From contig NZ_JBNGOS010000015.1 in the NCBI RefSeq assembly GCF_050589685.1, positions 73,510 through 137,509 of the forward strand: a stretch of DNA of 64,000 nucleotides, in the 5' to 3' direction. Source of the DNA: Saccharicrinis sp050589685 (GTDB lineage: Bacteria; Bacteroidota; Bacteroidia; Bacteroidales; Marinilabiliaceae). Under the pieces are notes generated by a model. The model saw only the letters and a program-made list of their open reading frames with translations. It did no database searches and was not told the DNA's origin. The first letter of the stretch is position 1. Each line of letters starts with the position of its first letter. Made by a program: the position numbers and the translations under genes. Positions 48,047 to 57,624 of this stretch are shown one piece after another.

Positions 48047-49909
48047 CTATTTTCTTACTAATTTTAATTTAATCAGATTACTACCTCCTTTTAATTCAAC
48101 CACATTACCAGAGTTACCAGAACGCTTAACTTGGTTCCATTTAGAAGGTAAGATAAATTCACCCACCATATTATTGGGTAATTCAATTTGAAATACAGCC
48201 ACTTTATTTTTGCTTTTATATTTGGCGTATATACACCCTTTAGGCGTAGGAACCTTAATTTCTGAAGACAATAAATCAGCCATTTGAGGTTTTACCAGTA
48301 CACTATTAAATCCCGGAGTTGATGGTTTTATTCCCCACATATAACGGGTAATCACATTTAAAGGTGCTGTTCCCCAGGCATGGTTCCAATCTAAATTGGG
48401 TTTATACTTTTTGTCCCAGGCCTCCCAAGTCATGGTTGATCCTGATTTTATCATGTTCCACCAGGTTCTGTCATGGGATGTATCTGTAATTAAATCCAGA
48501 GCATATTGGGCTTCTTCGGCCTTAAAAAGACCCTCTAATAAATATTGAGCACCATATACACTACAAGCCATTCCTCTGCCTTTAATAAAATCAACCACCG
48601 ATGCAACATGCTCTTCAGGCACTAAACCAAAGGCCAAAGGAAACATATTAGCATGTAATGCAGCGTGTTTGGAACCTTCACCATCAATATACACTCCTCG
48701 AGACTTATCAAATAGTTTTGTATTGATTGCTTTCTTAACAATTTCAGAATTTTTCTCAAACATAGCAGCATCCACCGAGTTACCTACCACTTTAGCAATT
48801 TGTGACATCAACACCATGTTGTAGTAATAAAACGAGTTTACCACGGTGTTTACATCCACCATATCATACTTATCGCGTTCACCCTTTTCCGGTAACCACT
48901 TCTTACCAGTATTCCCTCTTGCCGGTGGCCAGTCAACAATGTCTTTAACCTGTGTTTGGGGATTTTTATAACCCAGTTGCATTTTTAATTCCGGGGTTAA
49001 CTTCTCCGATTTTACGCTAATTAATCCATCTTCACGCGCTAAATCATGTAGTGTTTTAAGCTTTAGTTTGTCGTAATGTTTTTTGAGTGGTTCTACATCG
49101 CCGGTATACATATAGTCCTGATAGAATACCATTACTGTGTGTAACAACCATTCGGTTGGCCAGGTGGCATGACCTAAAAAATATTCGTTGGTTCTACGTG
49201 CAATAGCATAAACACTATCTACACTATAATGACTTAGCTGGTTGATATACGCATCTGCCTCATAAGGTATGCGCTCTCTATCGCCATCCACATAATAACC
49301 TGTAAATGTAGTTGCTTTGATGGTATGTTTACATAAATCCCACACTTGGTTTAGTATGGTATCAGAGGATGCAAAATAACTTGCATCATCATTAAACTTG
49401 TAGTGATATGCTTTTTGGTATATTTCGACATCCTCAATAGGTATCTGAAGGTTTTCCAATTCGCAATATCTGAATGGCATTACTACGCCAAAGGAATCGG
49501 GTAATAGAATTGCCGGAGGGTTTGAATTTCTTTTGTAAGGAATAAGTTTTATAATTTCCTTTTGATCGGCTTGTAGCTGAGGAAGCTTAATTTTTTGGTA
49601 TCGGATTGTTCCTCCCGGGTTTTGATCTATAGAGTTTAGATCGGATAATTTTTCCCCAACATGAACAGTTATTGTATCGTTTTGGCTTTTATTGGCTTTG
49701 AGAACAGCCGTGCCGAAATAAGCTTTACCAAAATCTATGAGATAATGATTTTTCCCAAGCTTCTTAATCTTTTGAGGATAATTTACTGTGCTTGAATATT
49801 GATATGTTGTTGAAGTATTTACAATTTGAGCATTTGCCGAATAACAATTTGTGCCAAATAACAGCACGATACAATACCAATTTAAAATATGTAGCTTTAT
49901 TAATTTCAT
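48047..49909 (-). CDS. GH78 alpha-L-rhamnosidase-like enzyme
   Basis: I start at the ATG at 49909 (Met9 of the frame from 49933), which opens the signal peptide; the product is 620 residues. An N-terminal beta-sandwich (about 40-170) precedes an (alpha/alpha)6 barrel. The GH78-type catalytic block DGDRERIPYEAD is at about 208-219 (216-227 in the longer numbering), and MTWEAWD further on fits the second catalytic Glu region. A beta-rich C-terminus ends the protein. It should release alpha-linked L-rhamnose. It is 5 bases upstream of the GH67-like gene, so both are likely translated together. Part of a second, decayed copy of this gene lies at 51470-51810, across the intact fecR gene. Confidence 0.92.
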   Translation of the reverse strand: MKLIKLHILNWYCIVLLFGTNCYSANAQIVNTSTTYQYSSTVNYPQKIKKLGKNHYLIDFGKAYFGTAVLKANKSQNDTITVHVGEKLSDLNSIDQNPGGTIRYQKIKLPQLQADQKEIIKLIPYKRNSNPPAILLPDSFGVVMPFRYCELENLQIPIEDVEIYQKAYHYKFNDDASYFASSDTILNQVWDLCKHTIKATTFTGYYVDGDRERIPYEADAYINQLSHYSVDSVYAIARRTNEYFLGHATWPTEWLLHTVMVFYQDYMYTGDVEPLKKHYDKLKLKTLHDLAREDGLISVKSEKLTPELKMQLGYKNPQTQVKDIVDWPPARGNTGKKWLPEKGERDKYDMVDVNTVVNSFYYYNMVLMSQIAKVVGNSVDAAMFEKNSEIVKKAINTKLFDKSRGVYIDGEGSKHAALHANMFPLAFGLVPEEHVASVVDFIKGRGMACSVYGAQYLLEGLFKAEEAQYALDLITDTSHDRTWWNMIKSGSTMTWEAWDKKYKPNLDWNHAWGTAPLNVITRYMWGIKPSTPGFNSVLVKPQMADLLSSEIKVPTPKGCIYAKYKSKNKVAVFQIELPNNMVGEFILPSKWNQVKRSGNSGNVVELKGGSNLIKLKLVRK

Positions 49910-50197
49910 AGAAAGAGAATTAATTAGAATCAAGAATCATATTTTAAGCCCTTAATACCGCTATTGCATTCAAACATTAAAAACTCCAGCCTGACAAAAC
50001 AGGCAGCTATAACCCATTAAAACTACTTCAAAACAAGACAATTTGTTACTTAACCTCAGCTTATAATAATATAGTTTCAGGCCTACGCATTATATATGAG
50101 TATCACGGAAAAGATTACTTCTTAATACATTTTCAGCGTTTCACATATCATCACACCAATGATCTGCTAAACCAGGCCATGCGCATACAAAGGGATA

Positions 50198-51229
50198 CTA
50201 ACTTTTATTATAAATAATCACTTTCTTTTTGCTGAAGCTTCCATCCGTTAGTTTTTTCCGTGCCACTATTTTGTAATCGATCGGCGAACTCAGCTTCAGT
50301 AGGCGTAATACTTCTTCCAAAGAATCGTTTTGAAATGTCGCCCTAAACGAATACATCGACAGTTCTGCCCCTTTAATTTCTACCTCCACATTATACCAAC
50401 GGGAAATCCTTCTGGCCACTTCATCCATGGAATCACCACGAAAAACCAATTTACCGTCTTTCCATGCGATATATTTACTCGCATTTACCTCTTTTTTTGA
50501 ATATTTTGTTCCTTTCAAACTCACCATTTCGTTAGGACTCATCATGATTTCATACCCTCCAATGAAGCATTCCACCTTACCCTGTTCCAGGATAACTTCC
50601 GTTAAATCTTCGTCGGCGTAAGCATGTACATTAAACCTGGTACCCAACACCTTAACCTTAATTTTTTGTGTTGATACAAAAAATGGGTGTTCTTCGTCGT
50701 GCTTGATATCAAAGTAAGCCTCGCCGGTTAATCTAACATCACGTTTATTGGAAAAAGGCACCGCGTACTCCATCGATGAACCTCCGTTTAACACCACATC
50801 GGAACCATCAGGCATTTTAAAAGCTATTTTTGCTCCTTTGGGTGCTTCAACAAATACGGTTGAAGCATTTTCCGACAACAATTTATTCGTTTCTTTAAGT
50901 TTTATTAAAGTAAAAACACCTGTCACTATTAATGGTACAATGACAATAGCAGCCGCTGCGGAAAACCACTTGTATAAGCTATGCGATAAATTACGTTTAT
51001 TTTTATTTTGACGTAAACGAATAGCGTGGTGAACTTTATCTAAAACAGAGCTTAAATCTTTGTTAAGATTCTCATCATTTTCGATACGTTGCTTCCAATC
51101 TGACTTCATGAATTCTTTAATCCCGATAGTACTGTTGGAGCTTAGCAACTTTTCCGCCCGGGCCTGTTCATCCACACCAGCCTGACTGTTAATATACTTG
51201 CTTAATATTTCTTTATCCTTTTGTTGCAT
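50198..51229 (-). CDS. FecR-type anti-sigma factor
   Basis: I start at the ATG at 51229 (MQQKDKE), because the broken copy at 58185 starts with the same residues; the frame opens at 51274. The 343-residue protein has a cytoplasmic N-terminal sigma-binding part, one membrane segment at about 89-111 (AIVIVPLIVTGVFTLIKL), a periplasmic FecR domain (about 120-250) and a C-terminal DUF4974-like part (FRATFQNDSLEEVLRLLK) that contacts the TonB-receptor STN domain in related systems. It transmits glycan binding at SusC to an ECF sigma factor. It lies downstream of susCD rather than beside the sigma gene, and may be the only working partner of the sigma factor at 58527. Confidence 0.9.
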   Translation of the reverse strand: MQQKDKEILSKYINSQAGVDEQARAEKLLSSNSTIGIKEFMKSDWKQRIENDENLNKDLSSVLDKVHHAIRLRQNKNKRNLSHSLYKWFSAAAAIVIVPLIVTGVFTLIKLKETNKLLSENASTVFVEAPKGAKIAFKMPDGSDVVLNGGSSMEYAVPFSNKRDVRLTGEAYFDIKHDEEHPFFVSTQKIKVKVLGTRFNVHAYADEDLTEVILEQGKVECFIGGYEIMMSPNEMVSLKGTKYSKKEVNASKYIAWKDGKLVFRGDSMDEVARRISRWYNVEVEIKGAELSMYSFRATFQNDSLEEVLRLLKLSSPIDYKIVARKKLTDGSFSKKKVIIYNKS

Positions 51230-51469
51230 TCTATTGTTATATTTTACTTGCTTGTCATGTTCGCAAACAACCAATGATCTTACTATTTTTTATCAATGAG
51301 TTTACGGAACATCCATATAATATATCCACAGCTATGATAAATCTCACGATGAAATATTACATTTTTTTTTACAGTCTTTTATGCATCCATTAGGGCATCA
51401 CTCATATCAAACTGGATACACGCAGATTATGAACTCATTTTATATCAAAACTACTATTTAATTTTGTTA

Positions 51470-51810
51470 AATAACCATACCTCGCCAAAGGTATCCGACA
51501 ATAGAATGGCAGTTAGGTTGGAGTTTCATTTATTGGGAATTGGTTTTATCCCAAAATCGTCATTAGACTTTATCGAAAATACCCATTCGATGAACAAAAA
51601 CTAAACATTACTTAAACCCGCAATACGCATTACAAATCCTGTTAGGTAATCGGGGCGGCTGATACCTGCTGACATTAAAATATTTTTCAAATTTCTAACT
51701 ACAGATCTTGGTTTATATTATCCGTTTGATCGGCTTTTAAACCCGAAACTTAACCCTTTTGTATCTGATTGTTCCTCCCGGAATTGATCAATAGAATCTT
51801 GATTACAGTC
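51470..51810 (-). pseudogene. Decayed GH78 remnant interrupted by a repeat
   Basis: The 926-base gap between fecR and susD holds pieces of a second GH78 gene. Translated on the minus strand, the 51710-51810 part gives SIDQ then, after a 1-base frameshift, PGGTIRYK, and the 51470-51549 part gives IKPIPNK, a stop, NSNLTAILLSDTFG. These match residues about 101-149 of the GH78 numbered from 49933 (SIDQNPGGTIRY and KLIPYKRNSNPPAILLPDSFG). Bases align almost continuously until both halves are split at 51550-51709. Stop codons and the frameshift show it is dead. Only about 50 codons survive, so the outer ends are not sharply defined. Confidence 0.8.
51550..51709. mobile_element. Repeat insertion splitting the GH78 remnant
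   Basis: This 160-bp block interrupts the decayed GH78 reading. It contains cttaaacccgcaatacgcat at 51611 onward, the same end sequence as the MITE-like element at 24075-24275 and the copy at 63834. The two junctions carry similar 8-mers, ggttttat (51542-51549) and ggtttata (51710-51717), a possible imperfect target duplication. Its internal sequence diverges from the other copies. Confidence 0.55.
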
Positions 51811-51960
51811 GATTCTCACAGGTTTGGATAGAATATCTTTTTGCTGTTGGTACAGAACGATACTGAATGTTTTTTGAAAACTGAATTTTCAGGCTCGTTC
51901 TATTATTAGATACCTACTTAGTGCATCTATGAAAACTCTCTATTTTATAAATTCTCCTTT

Positions 51961-52072
51961 GTGAATACCTCTAGCCCCTATAGGGGAATTAGCTCTCTAC
52001 GGGGAGTTATGGCTCTCCCTTTAGAGCCTGTCCCGAACTCGTATTCGGGAGCGTTAGAGGGTTTTTAAAAGA
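51961..52072. repeat. Cluster of short palindromes downstream of susD
   Basis: Two clear hairpins lie here: cccctatagggg (51975-51986, perfect) and tcccgaactcgtattcggga (52031-52050, 7-bp perfect stem). The second belongs to the CCCGA/TCGGG family at 8275, 9885 and 24172. Nearby text (ctctccctttagag, agagggttttt) gives further partial symmetry. No gene was seen. Confidence 0.5.
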
Positions 52073-52134
52073 GAATTGTTGCCTTTTCTTATAGCCACTA
52101 CTTATGGAAATTGTGATATCTTAATTTTAATAAA

Positions 52135-52173
52135 GAAAGGCTACCCAATAAGTAACTTATTAAGCAGCCTTTC
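52135..52173 (-). terminator. Terminator after susD
   Basis: On the minus strand an 8-bp stem (GAAAGGCT / AGCCTTTC) encloses a 23-base region that itself contains AATAAGT/ACTTATT symmetry, followed by TTTATTAAAATT. It starts 28 bases past the susD stop codon at 52201 and should limit read-through to the enzyme genes. Confidence 0.75.
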
Positions 52174-52200
52174 ACACTCTAACCTATCACCCTATAAAGA

Positions 52201-53913
52201 CTACCAACCTGGGTTTTGCTCCAAGTTTTCGTTAAGTACTAATTCATCCAATGGTATTGGTTGCAAATATGCTTTTGATTCATCAAAATTATAGTTACCT
52301 GAATCGTAAAACGGTAAAAGATAACCATCAGCATCCAGATTTGCATCACTTGCAGCCAGTTCTACACTTATAATTCCATCATCATAATAAGCTCCTCTAG
52401 GCTGATCCCCATCGAATAACTCATGCGCTCTCCATCTGTATATGTCATCGTCTCTAAAACCTTCCGCTATTAATTCCACGGAACGCTCTCTGCGTATTTC
52501 ATATAATATGGGGGTTAACGTATAGCCATAATTTGGCCAATCGGGATCTACAGTAATAGCTCCTAATGTAATTCCAGGCATACTTACACGAGCTCTTAAC
52601 AAGTTAATGGACTTATCTAAATCTGCCTGTGATATTGTACCTAATTCAGCTTTTGCTTCGGCAAAAATTAGCAATGCTTCTGCATAACGCATAATAATCT
52701 TAGAAGTACTTTTCGTAAACACACCAGGGGTATTTGGATCTATATTTGGATCTCTATATTTTTGCGAGGCATAACCAGTATTTCCAGTGCCGAACACAGA
52801 GAATGCCGGATGAGAATAGAGAACTTCTGAACCATCCGTATCTTTTAAAAGTAAATCTCCAGGCACCATTATTGTTGCTGCTAATCTTGGGTCTCTATTG
52901 GTTTCAATGGTAGATAAATCTTTATCACCTACATATAGAGGACTTACGGATATAGGATCGCCATCGGTACACAAATAGCTACGAACAGCAAATCTGGTAT
53001 AAGCAGAACTGTTCGGCCAGGAAATCTGCAATGGATTACCAATTCCTAAAACGAAATTATCATAATCTCTCCAAAGCATGACTTCGCTATTCCCTTTTAA
53101 TCCAATCTGATTAAACAAAGAACCATAATCGCTATGTAATGAAAATACGCCTCCATCAATTACAGCCTCCGCAGCATCTGCTGCAATTTGCAAGTAAGCA
53201 GACCCATCAGATCCATCCACGCCAAAATCGGTACCTGCATGATACTTTTCCCAGGTTCCTTCATAAAGCGCCACCCTGGCTTTAAATAATTGGGCAACCT
53301 CCTTATTAATTCTTGGTTGAATAGAGATATCTGCCGAAGATTTTAATTTAGCAATGGCAGTATCCAAATCGGCAATCATAAAGTCAACTACCTCATTTCT
53401 TGGATCCCTGGCTTTATAGATATATTCTTCATCAAGATTATCAAAATATTTATCAAGTATAGGTAAGTCACCATATTTTTTCAATAACTCGAAGTAATAA
53501 TAAGCTCTAAAAAAGTAACCTTCACCAATATAGTGGTTAATTTCTGTTTCATCGCCAGAAGCCTGATCCACATGGTCTAAAAACCAATTCATTTCTCTTA
53601 CTTCGTCAAAACTCCAAACAGAAGCACTAGCTGAAGTAGGAACCTCATAACTTAAACCACTTAGCCTATTACTTGGGCTTTGTGATGTTCCCATATCGGT
53701 ATAGCTATCCGGTAACACACTGCTACCAACAGCCAGAGCTGCCCAACCAGGCAGGTCTTGATAATTATTATTAAGAGCAGTTCTTAAATCAGTCGCTGTT
53801 TTATAAAAATCAGCTTCAGATATCGTATCTAAAGGTGTTTTATCCAAAAAATCCTCACAAGACGATAAAAATATCGCAAAGCTTAAAATGAATAACTTTA
53901 ATATATTCTTCAT
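52201..53913 (-). CDS. susD: SusD-like glycan-binding lipoprotein
   Basis: The 570-residue protein is a lipoprotein (FLSSC, Cys19). The N-terminal CEDFLDKTPLD and the tetratricopeptide-like helical region, plus RYAEALLIFAEAKAELG and YEIRRERSVELIAEGFRDDDIYRWR toward the C-terminus, are SusD/RagB hallmarks. It sits on the outer face of the outer membrane and lids the SusC channel, binding the glycan or its products. It follows susC by 20 bases and is closed by the terminator at 52135. It is the only susD in the window, though flanking decayed DNA hints at former duplicates. The sugar specificity cannot be read from the sequence. Confidence 0.97.
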   Translation of the reverse strand: MKNILKLFILSFAIFLSSCEDFLDKTPLDTISEADFYKTATDLRTALNNNYQDLPGWAALAVGSSVLPDSYTDMGTSQSPSNRLSGLSYEVPTSASASVWSFDEVREMNWFLDHVDQASGDETEINHYIGEGYFFRAYYYFELLKKYGDLPILDKYFDNLDEEYIYKARDPRNEVVDFMIADLDTAIAKLKSSADISIQPRINKEVAQLFKARVALYEGTWEKYHAGTDFGVDGSDGSAYLQIAADAAEAVIDGGVFSLHSDYGSLFNQIGLKGNSEVMLWRDYDNFVLGIGNPLQISWPNSSAYTRFAVRSYLCTDGDPISVSPLYVGDKDLSTIETNRDPRLAATIMVPGDLLLKDTDGSEVLYSHPAFSVFGTGNTGYASQKYRDPNIDPNTPGVFTKSTSKIIMRYAEALLIFAEAKAELGTISQADLDKSINLLRARVSMPGITLGAITVDPDWPNYGYTLTPILYEIRRERSVELIAEGFRDDDIYRWRAHELFDGDQPRGAYYDDGIISVELAASDANLDADGYLLPFYDSGNYNFDESKAYLQPIPLDELVLNENLEQNPGW

Positions 53914-53933
53914 AATTCTTTAATTTTTTAAAA

Positions 53934-56900
53934 TTAAAATGACACGTTTAATCCTGTTGAAATCATTTTAGATAATGGATAAGACTGTGCACTACCAGTC
54001 ACTCCGGATGTTACAACCTCTGGATCAAAGAACATCATATCACTTACAGTAAATAAATTTTCTCCCGAAACAAATATCCTACATTTACTTACCTTGATTT
54101 TACTTGTTAAATGTTTAGGTATAGTATAACCAATTTGGATACTCTTAAGTCTCATATATGCGCCATTTTGGATATATCGATCAACCGCATAACGGTAGTT
54201 TCTGTTATTTCTTCCTGCACCATTCATATATGGAGCCGGGAAATAAGCATCGACATTTGGTCCAAGTGGGCTTGTGGTGTCCTCAGGTCGGAAGTAATCT
54301 AAATGTTCTTGCCAAACATTAACATGGAACGGACCAGATGCAGGACCTCTAAAACGTATGTGATTGGACATTAATACGTCTCTTTTACCAACTCCCTGGA
54401 TAAATGCGTTAAAATCAAAATTTTTGTAATTACAACCTAGGTTAATTGCAAATTGATATCGAGGTGTGGTATTACCGATAACACTAAAATCCCCTGTGTT
54501 TCCAACTACCCAATCTCCTCTGTCAATTTCATTGTCACCGTTTAAATCTTTGTATTTTGTATCACCAGCTTCAAAATCACTATGAATAAAAGATTGGTCA
54601 ATTGCATATGAATCATACTCATCATCGGTCATAAACCAACCATCCCATTGAAGTCCCCAAATCTCTCCCAGATCTTTTCCCGGGTAATGAGCTTGACTTA
54701 AGGACAAGGCATCATTAGGATATTCAACTATAGTTCTCTTATAGTCAGACAATACAGCCCTTACGCTATAACCAAAATCTCCAAGCTTTTGTTTCCAGGT
54801 AGCTTCAATCTCCCACCCTTGAACTCTGGAGGTTCCAATATTTGTTAGCGGGGCATTTGTACCCAATTGTGCTGGCAGATCTAAGCCCTGGGCAGCCATA
54901 CCTTCAATATCTGTACGGTACCAGGAAAAAGCCGTACTTAACTTGTTGTTAAAAGCATTTACATCCAAACCAATATCTGTGGTTTTTACTGTTTCCCAAG
55001 TTAAACTTTCACTACCTAAACCAGGTGTTAAGGCACGATTTTCTGTGGCTCCATCGAATAAAAAGCTGGTAGTAGCCAGGTCAATATTTGAAAGATATAA
55101 GTAATTAGAAACATTTTGATTACCTAAAGTACCATAGGATGCTCTTAACTTAGCCGTACTGATCCAGTCTTTCAAAGGCCAGAAATCTTCTTTCGCCACG
55201 TTATAACCTGCTGAGAACGAAGGAAACCCAGCCCATCTATCATCTGGGGCAAATCTCGAAGAACCATCTCTTCGGTAACTAAATTCAAATAAATACTTTT
55301 CTTGATAATTATACCTAAACCTACTAAACAAACTTTGCGTTGCCCAATGTGTTATCGCTTCTGACACTAGTTGATCATCATCTAATGAAGCATTTAATGA
55401 AACTACGTTGTTGGTTACTAAATAGTCTGTGGTAGCCCCTAAGGAACGGTAATCATTTTCCTCACTTTGATATCCTACAGTCGCGTGAAAGTTATGATTC
55501 CCGATAGACTTATCATAAGTTGCATAAATGTTTGGAGAAAAATACTCATTGGTAATCATGGTTGGACTATAAGATGTATTTTCCTGAGATACTTTGTCAA
55601 TTAAACCTGTTGGTTTTATTTGTTCACTTGCCAGAATAATTATTTCCTGTAAATTATTATTTCTTCTGTAATTGAACTGTCCTGTTAACTTTAAGTTTTC
55701 AATAGGCTCAATAACAAACTTAGGTTGTAACACTAACTGATTATTTTCTGTTTGTGCACGTTGGTAATCCCAAAATGGATAATATTTATGCGATATCAAT
55801 TCTGAACCATAAATAGGGTCTACCACAGGCAATGTTGGTTTTAGTTTGGAAATTAAATCCAATACTCTTGACTTGTTCCAGGCTACAGTTCTTCCGCTGG
55901 TAGCTTCCGTTGGAAAATCGGATTTACTTTTTAATAATTTAGTTGCTAACTCCAGTGTTAACCATTCATTGGCCTTTGTTGAAATTTTTGCATCCAGATT
56001 ATATCTTTGAAAAGATTCGTTTCCAACCGCTAATAAACCACCTTCATCATAAGCACCAGCAGAAAGATAAAAATTCAATTTTTCATCACCACCAGATACA
56101 TTTACATTATGTTTCTGTCTACTTGCCCAATCTTTAAGAATAATATCATCCCAATTGGTAGCAGCAGTTCCTTGAATACCCAGCGTACCATAAGCCCAAT
56201 CTGTTCCTGCATTATTTGCAGAAATTGTTGGTGCACTACCCGGATTTTCCATGTTTGCCATAATGTTAGCCAAATCTGTTTCGTCATGCCAGGCGGATTG
56301 GTTATTGTTAATGCGAGAATCATTTATGGCATAAGCAAAGTCTATGGCACTGGCACTTTCGGGCCATGTAGTTGGCTTTGTAAATGAAAAGTTATTACTG
56401 TACGAAACTTTAATTTTTCCTTTCATATTTTTACCACTCTTAGTGGTTACTATAACAGCACCACCTGCAGCTTGCGACCCATAAATAGACGCCGCAGCAG
56501 CATCTTTAAGAACAGAAACTGATTCTATATCTTCCGGGTCAATATCACTTAAACTCATCTGAATTCCATCAACAAGTACCAATGGATCAGCATCACTAAT
56601 ACTACCACTACCACCACTTGTTATAAAACCACGTATATTAATATTAGGAGCAGCTCCAGGTTCACCACCACTGGCTGAGTTTGAAACTACTAAACCAGGT
56701 AAAGAACCTTGTAATGATTCCACGGCGTTACCTGTTGCTCTGTTTTCAAAGATCTCCGATCCAATTTGAGAAACGGCAGCAGTCATTGTTAATTTTTTCT
56801 GGGTACCATATCCCACAACGACCACTTCATCGAGTCCCTCCATCATATCCTGCATAACTACATTAAATACCGAACGACCCGCCAAGGCAAATTCCTGTGT

Positions 56901-57464
56901 TTCCATACCCAGGAAGGATACAGCAATTGTAGCGGCATTAGCCGGTACTTTCAAAGAAAATTCACCATCGATATTCGAAATAGTACCGATAGATGTTCCT
57001 TTAACAATTATACTTACACCTGGTAAGGGTTCTCCCGCGGCATCGGTTACCTTACCCTTAATAGTCTTTCCTTCCTGCTGAACTGTTTGTTCGTTCATAT
57101 ACCCGGGTGAAAGGATGATCTTCCTGTCCACTACGTGATAATCAACATCCTCACCCTTAAAAACGATATCCAATACCTCATGGATTGGCTTCTCCTTTAC
57201 TTTGACATCTACCGTGCGTTCAACATCGATTAACTTTTCATTATAAAGAAAAAAGAACTCGCTCTTTTCTTCAATCCTGTCCAACACTTCTTCAACACTA
57301 ATTTCGCTTAGGTCTAAAGAAACTTTGGTTGTTTGCGAATATGTGGAAGCTGCAAAAATCTGAAGCGTTCCAACCATCATCAAGAATATGGAAATACGCA
57401 TAATTCTGAGAGTTTTTGTTAGGGCATGGTTATCCCATGTCCATAAAAAATTAATTTTTTTCAT
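53934..57464 (-). CDS. susC: SusC-like TonB-dependent transporter with STN domain
   Basis: The 1176-residue protein has a signal sequence (about 23-43, ending TYSQ), a secretin/TonB N-terminal (STN) domain at about 45-120, a carboxypeptidase-regulatory-like domain at about 133-217, the EVVVVGYGTQKK segment and plug at about 220-350, then the beta-barrel ending KMISTGLNVSF with the C-terminal Phe normal for outer-membrane proteins. It imports glycan fragments. The STN domain is what signals to a FecR anti-sigma factor, so this transporter is also a sensor. It lies directly downstream of a broken fecR and a sigma-factor gene; the intact fecR is beyond susD. Confidence 0.97.
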   Translation of the reverse strand: MKKINFLWTWDNHALTKTLRIMRISIFLMMVGTLQIFAASTYSQTTKVSLDLSEISVEEVLDRIEEKSEFFFLYNEKLIDVERTVDVKVKEKPIHEVLDIVFKGEDVDYHVVDRKIILSPGYMNEQTVQQEGKTIKGKVTDAAGEPLPGVSIIVKGTSIGTISNIDGEFSLKVPANAATIAVSFLGMETQEFALAGRSVFNVVMQDMMEGLDEVVVVGYGTQKKLTMTAAVSQIGSEIFENRATGNAVESLQGSLPGLVVSNSASGGEPGAAPNINIRGFITSGGSGSISDADPLVLVDGIQMSLSDIDPEDIESVSVLKDAAAASIYGSQAAGGAVIVTTKSGKNMKGKIKVSYSNNFSFTKPTTWPESASAIDFAYAINDSRINNNQSAWHDETDLANIMANMENPGSAPTISANNAGTDWAYGTLGIQGTAATNWDDIILKDWASRQKHNVNVSGGDEKLNFYLSAGAYDEGGLLAVGNESFQRYNLDAKISTKANEWLTLELATKLLKSKSDFPTEATSGRTVAWNKSRVLDLISKLKPTLPVVDPIYGSELISHKYYPFWDYQRAQTENNQLVLQPKFVIEPIENLKLTGQFNYRRNNNLQEIIILASEQIKPTGLIDKVSQENTSYSPTMITNEYFSPNIYATYDKSIGNHNFHATVGYQSEENDYRSLGATTDYLVTNNVVSLNASLDDDQLVSEAITHWATQSLFSRFRYNYQEKYLFEFSYRRDGSSRFAPDDRWAGFPSFSAGYNVAKEDFWPLKDWISTAKLRASYGTLGNQNVSNYLYLSNIDLATTSFLFDGATENRALTPGLGSESLTWETVKTTDIGLDVNAFNNKLSTAFSWYRTDIEGMAAQGLDLPAQLGTNAPLTNIGTSRVQGWEIEATWKQKLGDFGYSVRAVLSDYKRTIVEYPNDALSLSQAHYPGKDLGEIWGLQWDGWFMTDDEYDSYAIDQSFIHSDFEAGDTKYKDLNGDNEIDRGDWVVGNTGDFSVIGNTTPRYQFAINLGCNYKNFDFNAFIQGVGKRDVLMSNHIRFRGPASGPFHVNVWQEHLDYFRPEDTTSPLGPNVDAYFPAPYMNGAGRNNRNYRYAVDRYIQNGAYMRLKSIQIGYTIPKHLTSKIKVSKCRIFVSGENLFTVSDMMFFDPEVVTSGVTGSAQSYPLSKMISTGLNVSF

Positions 57465-57624
57465 AAATTTGTAATGTTTAAATGACTATTAAAAAAATTT
57501 ACTTTTCAGGGGGCCGTTGGCGCGACTCCCTGTTTTTTCACATAACAATAGATTTTTAATATTCGTTTGATGTACTATACATAGATCCGTTGACCTAAAT
57601 TTACTGGTTTTTCTGTTTAAAACC

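Noticed and set aside
57509..57534. G/C-rich imperfect hairpin after the broken fecR
   Set aside because: The stem is only about five pairs and no convincing T-run follows.
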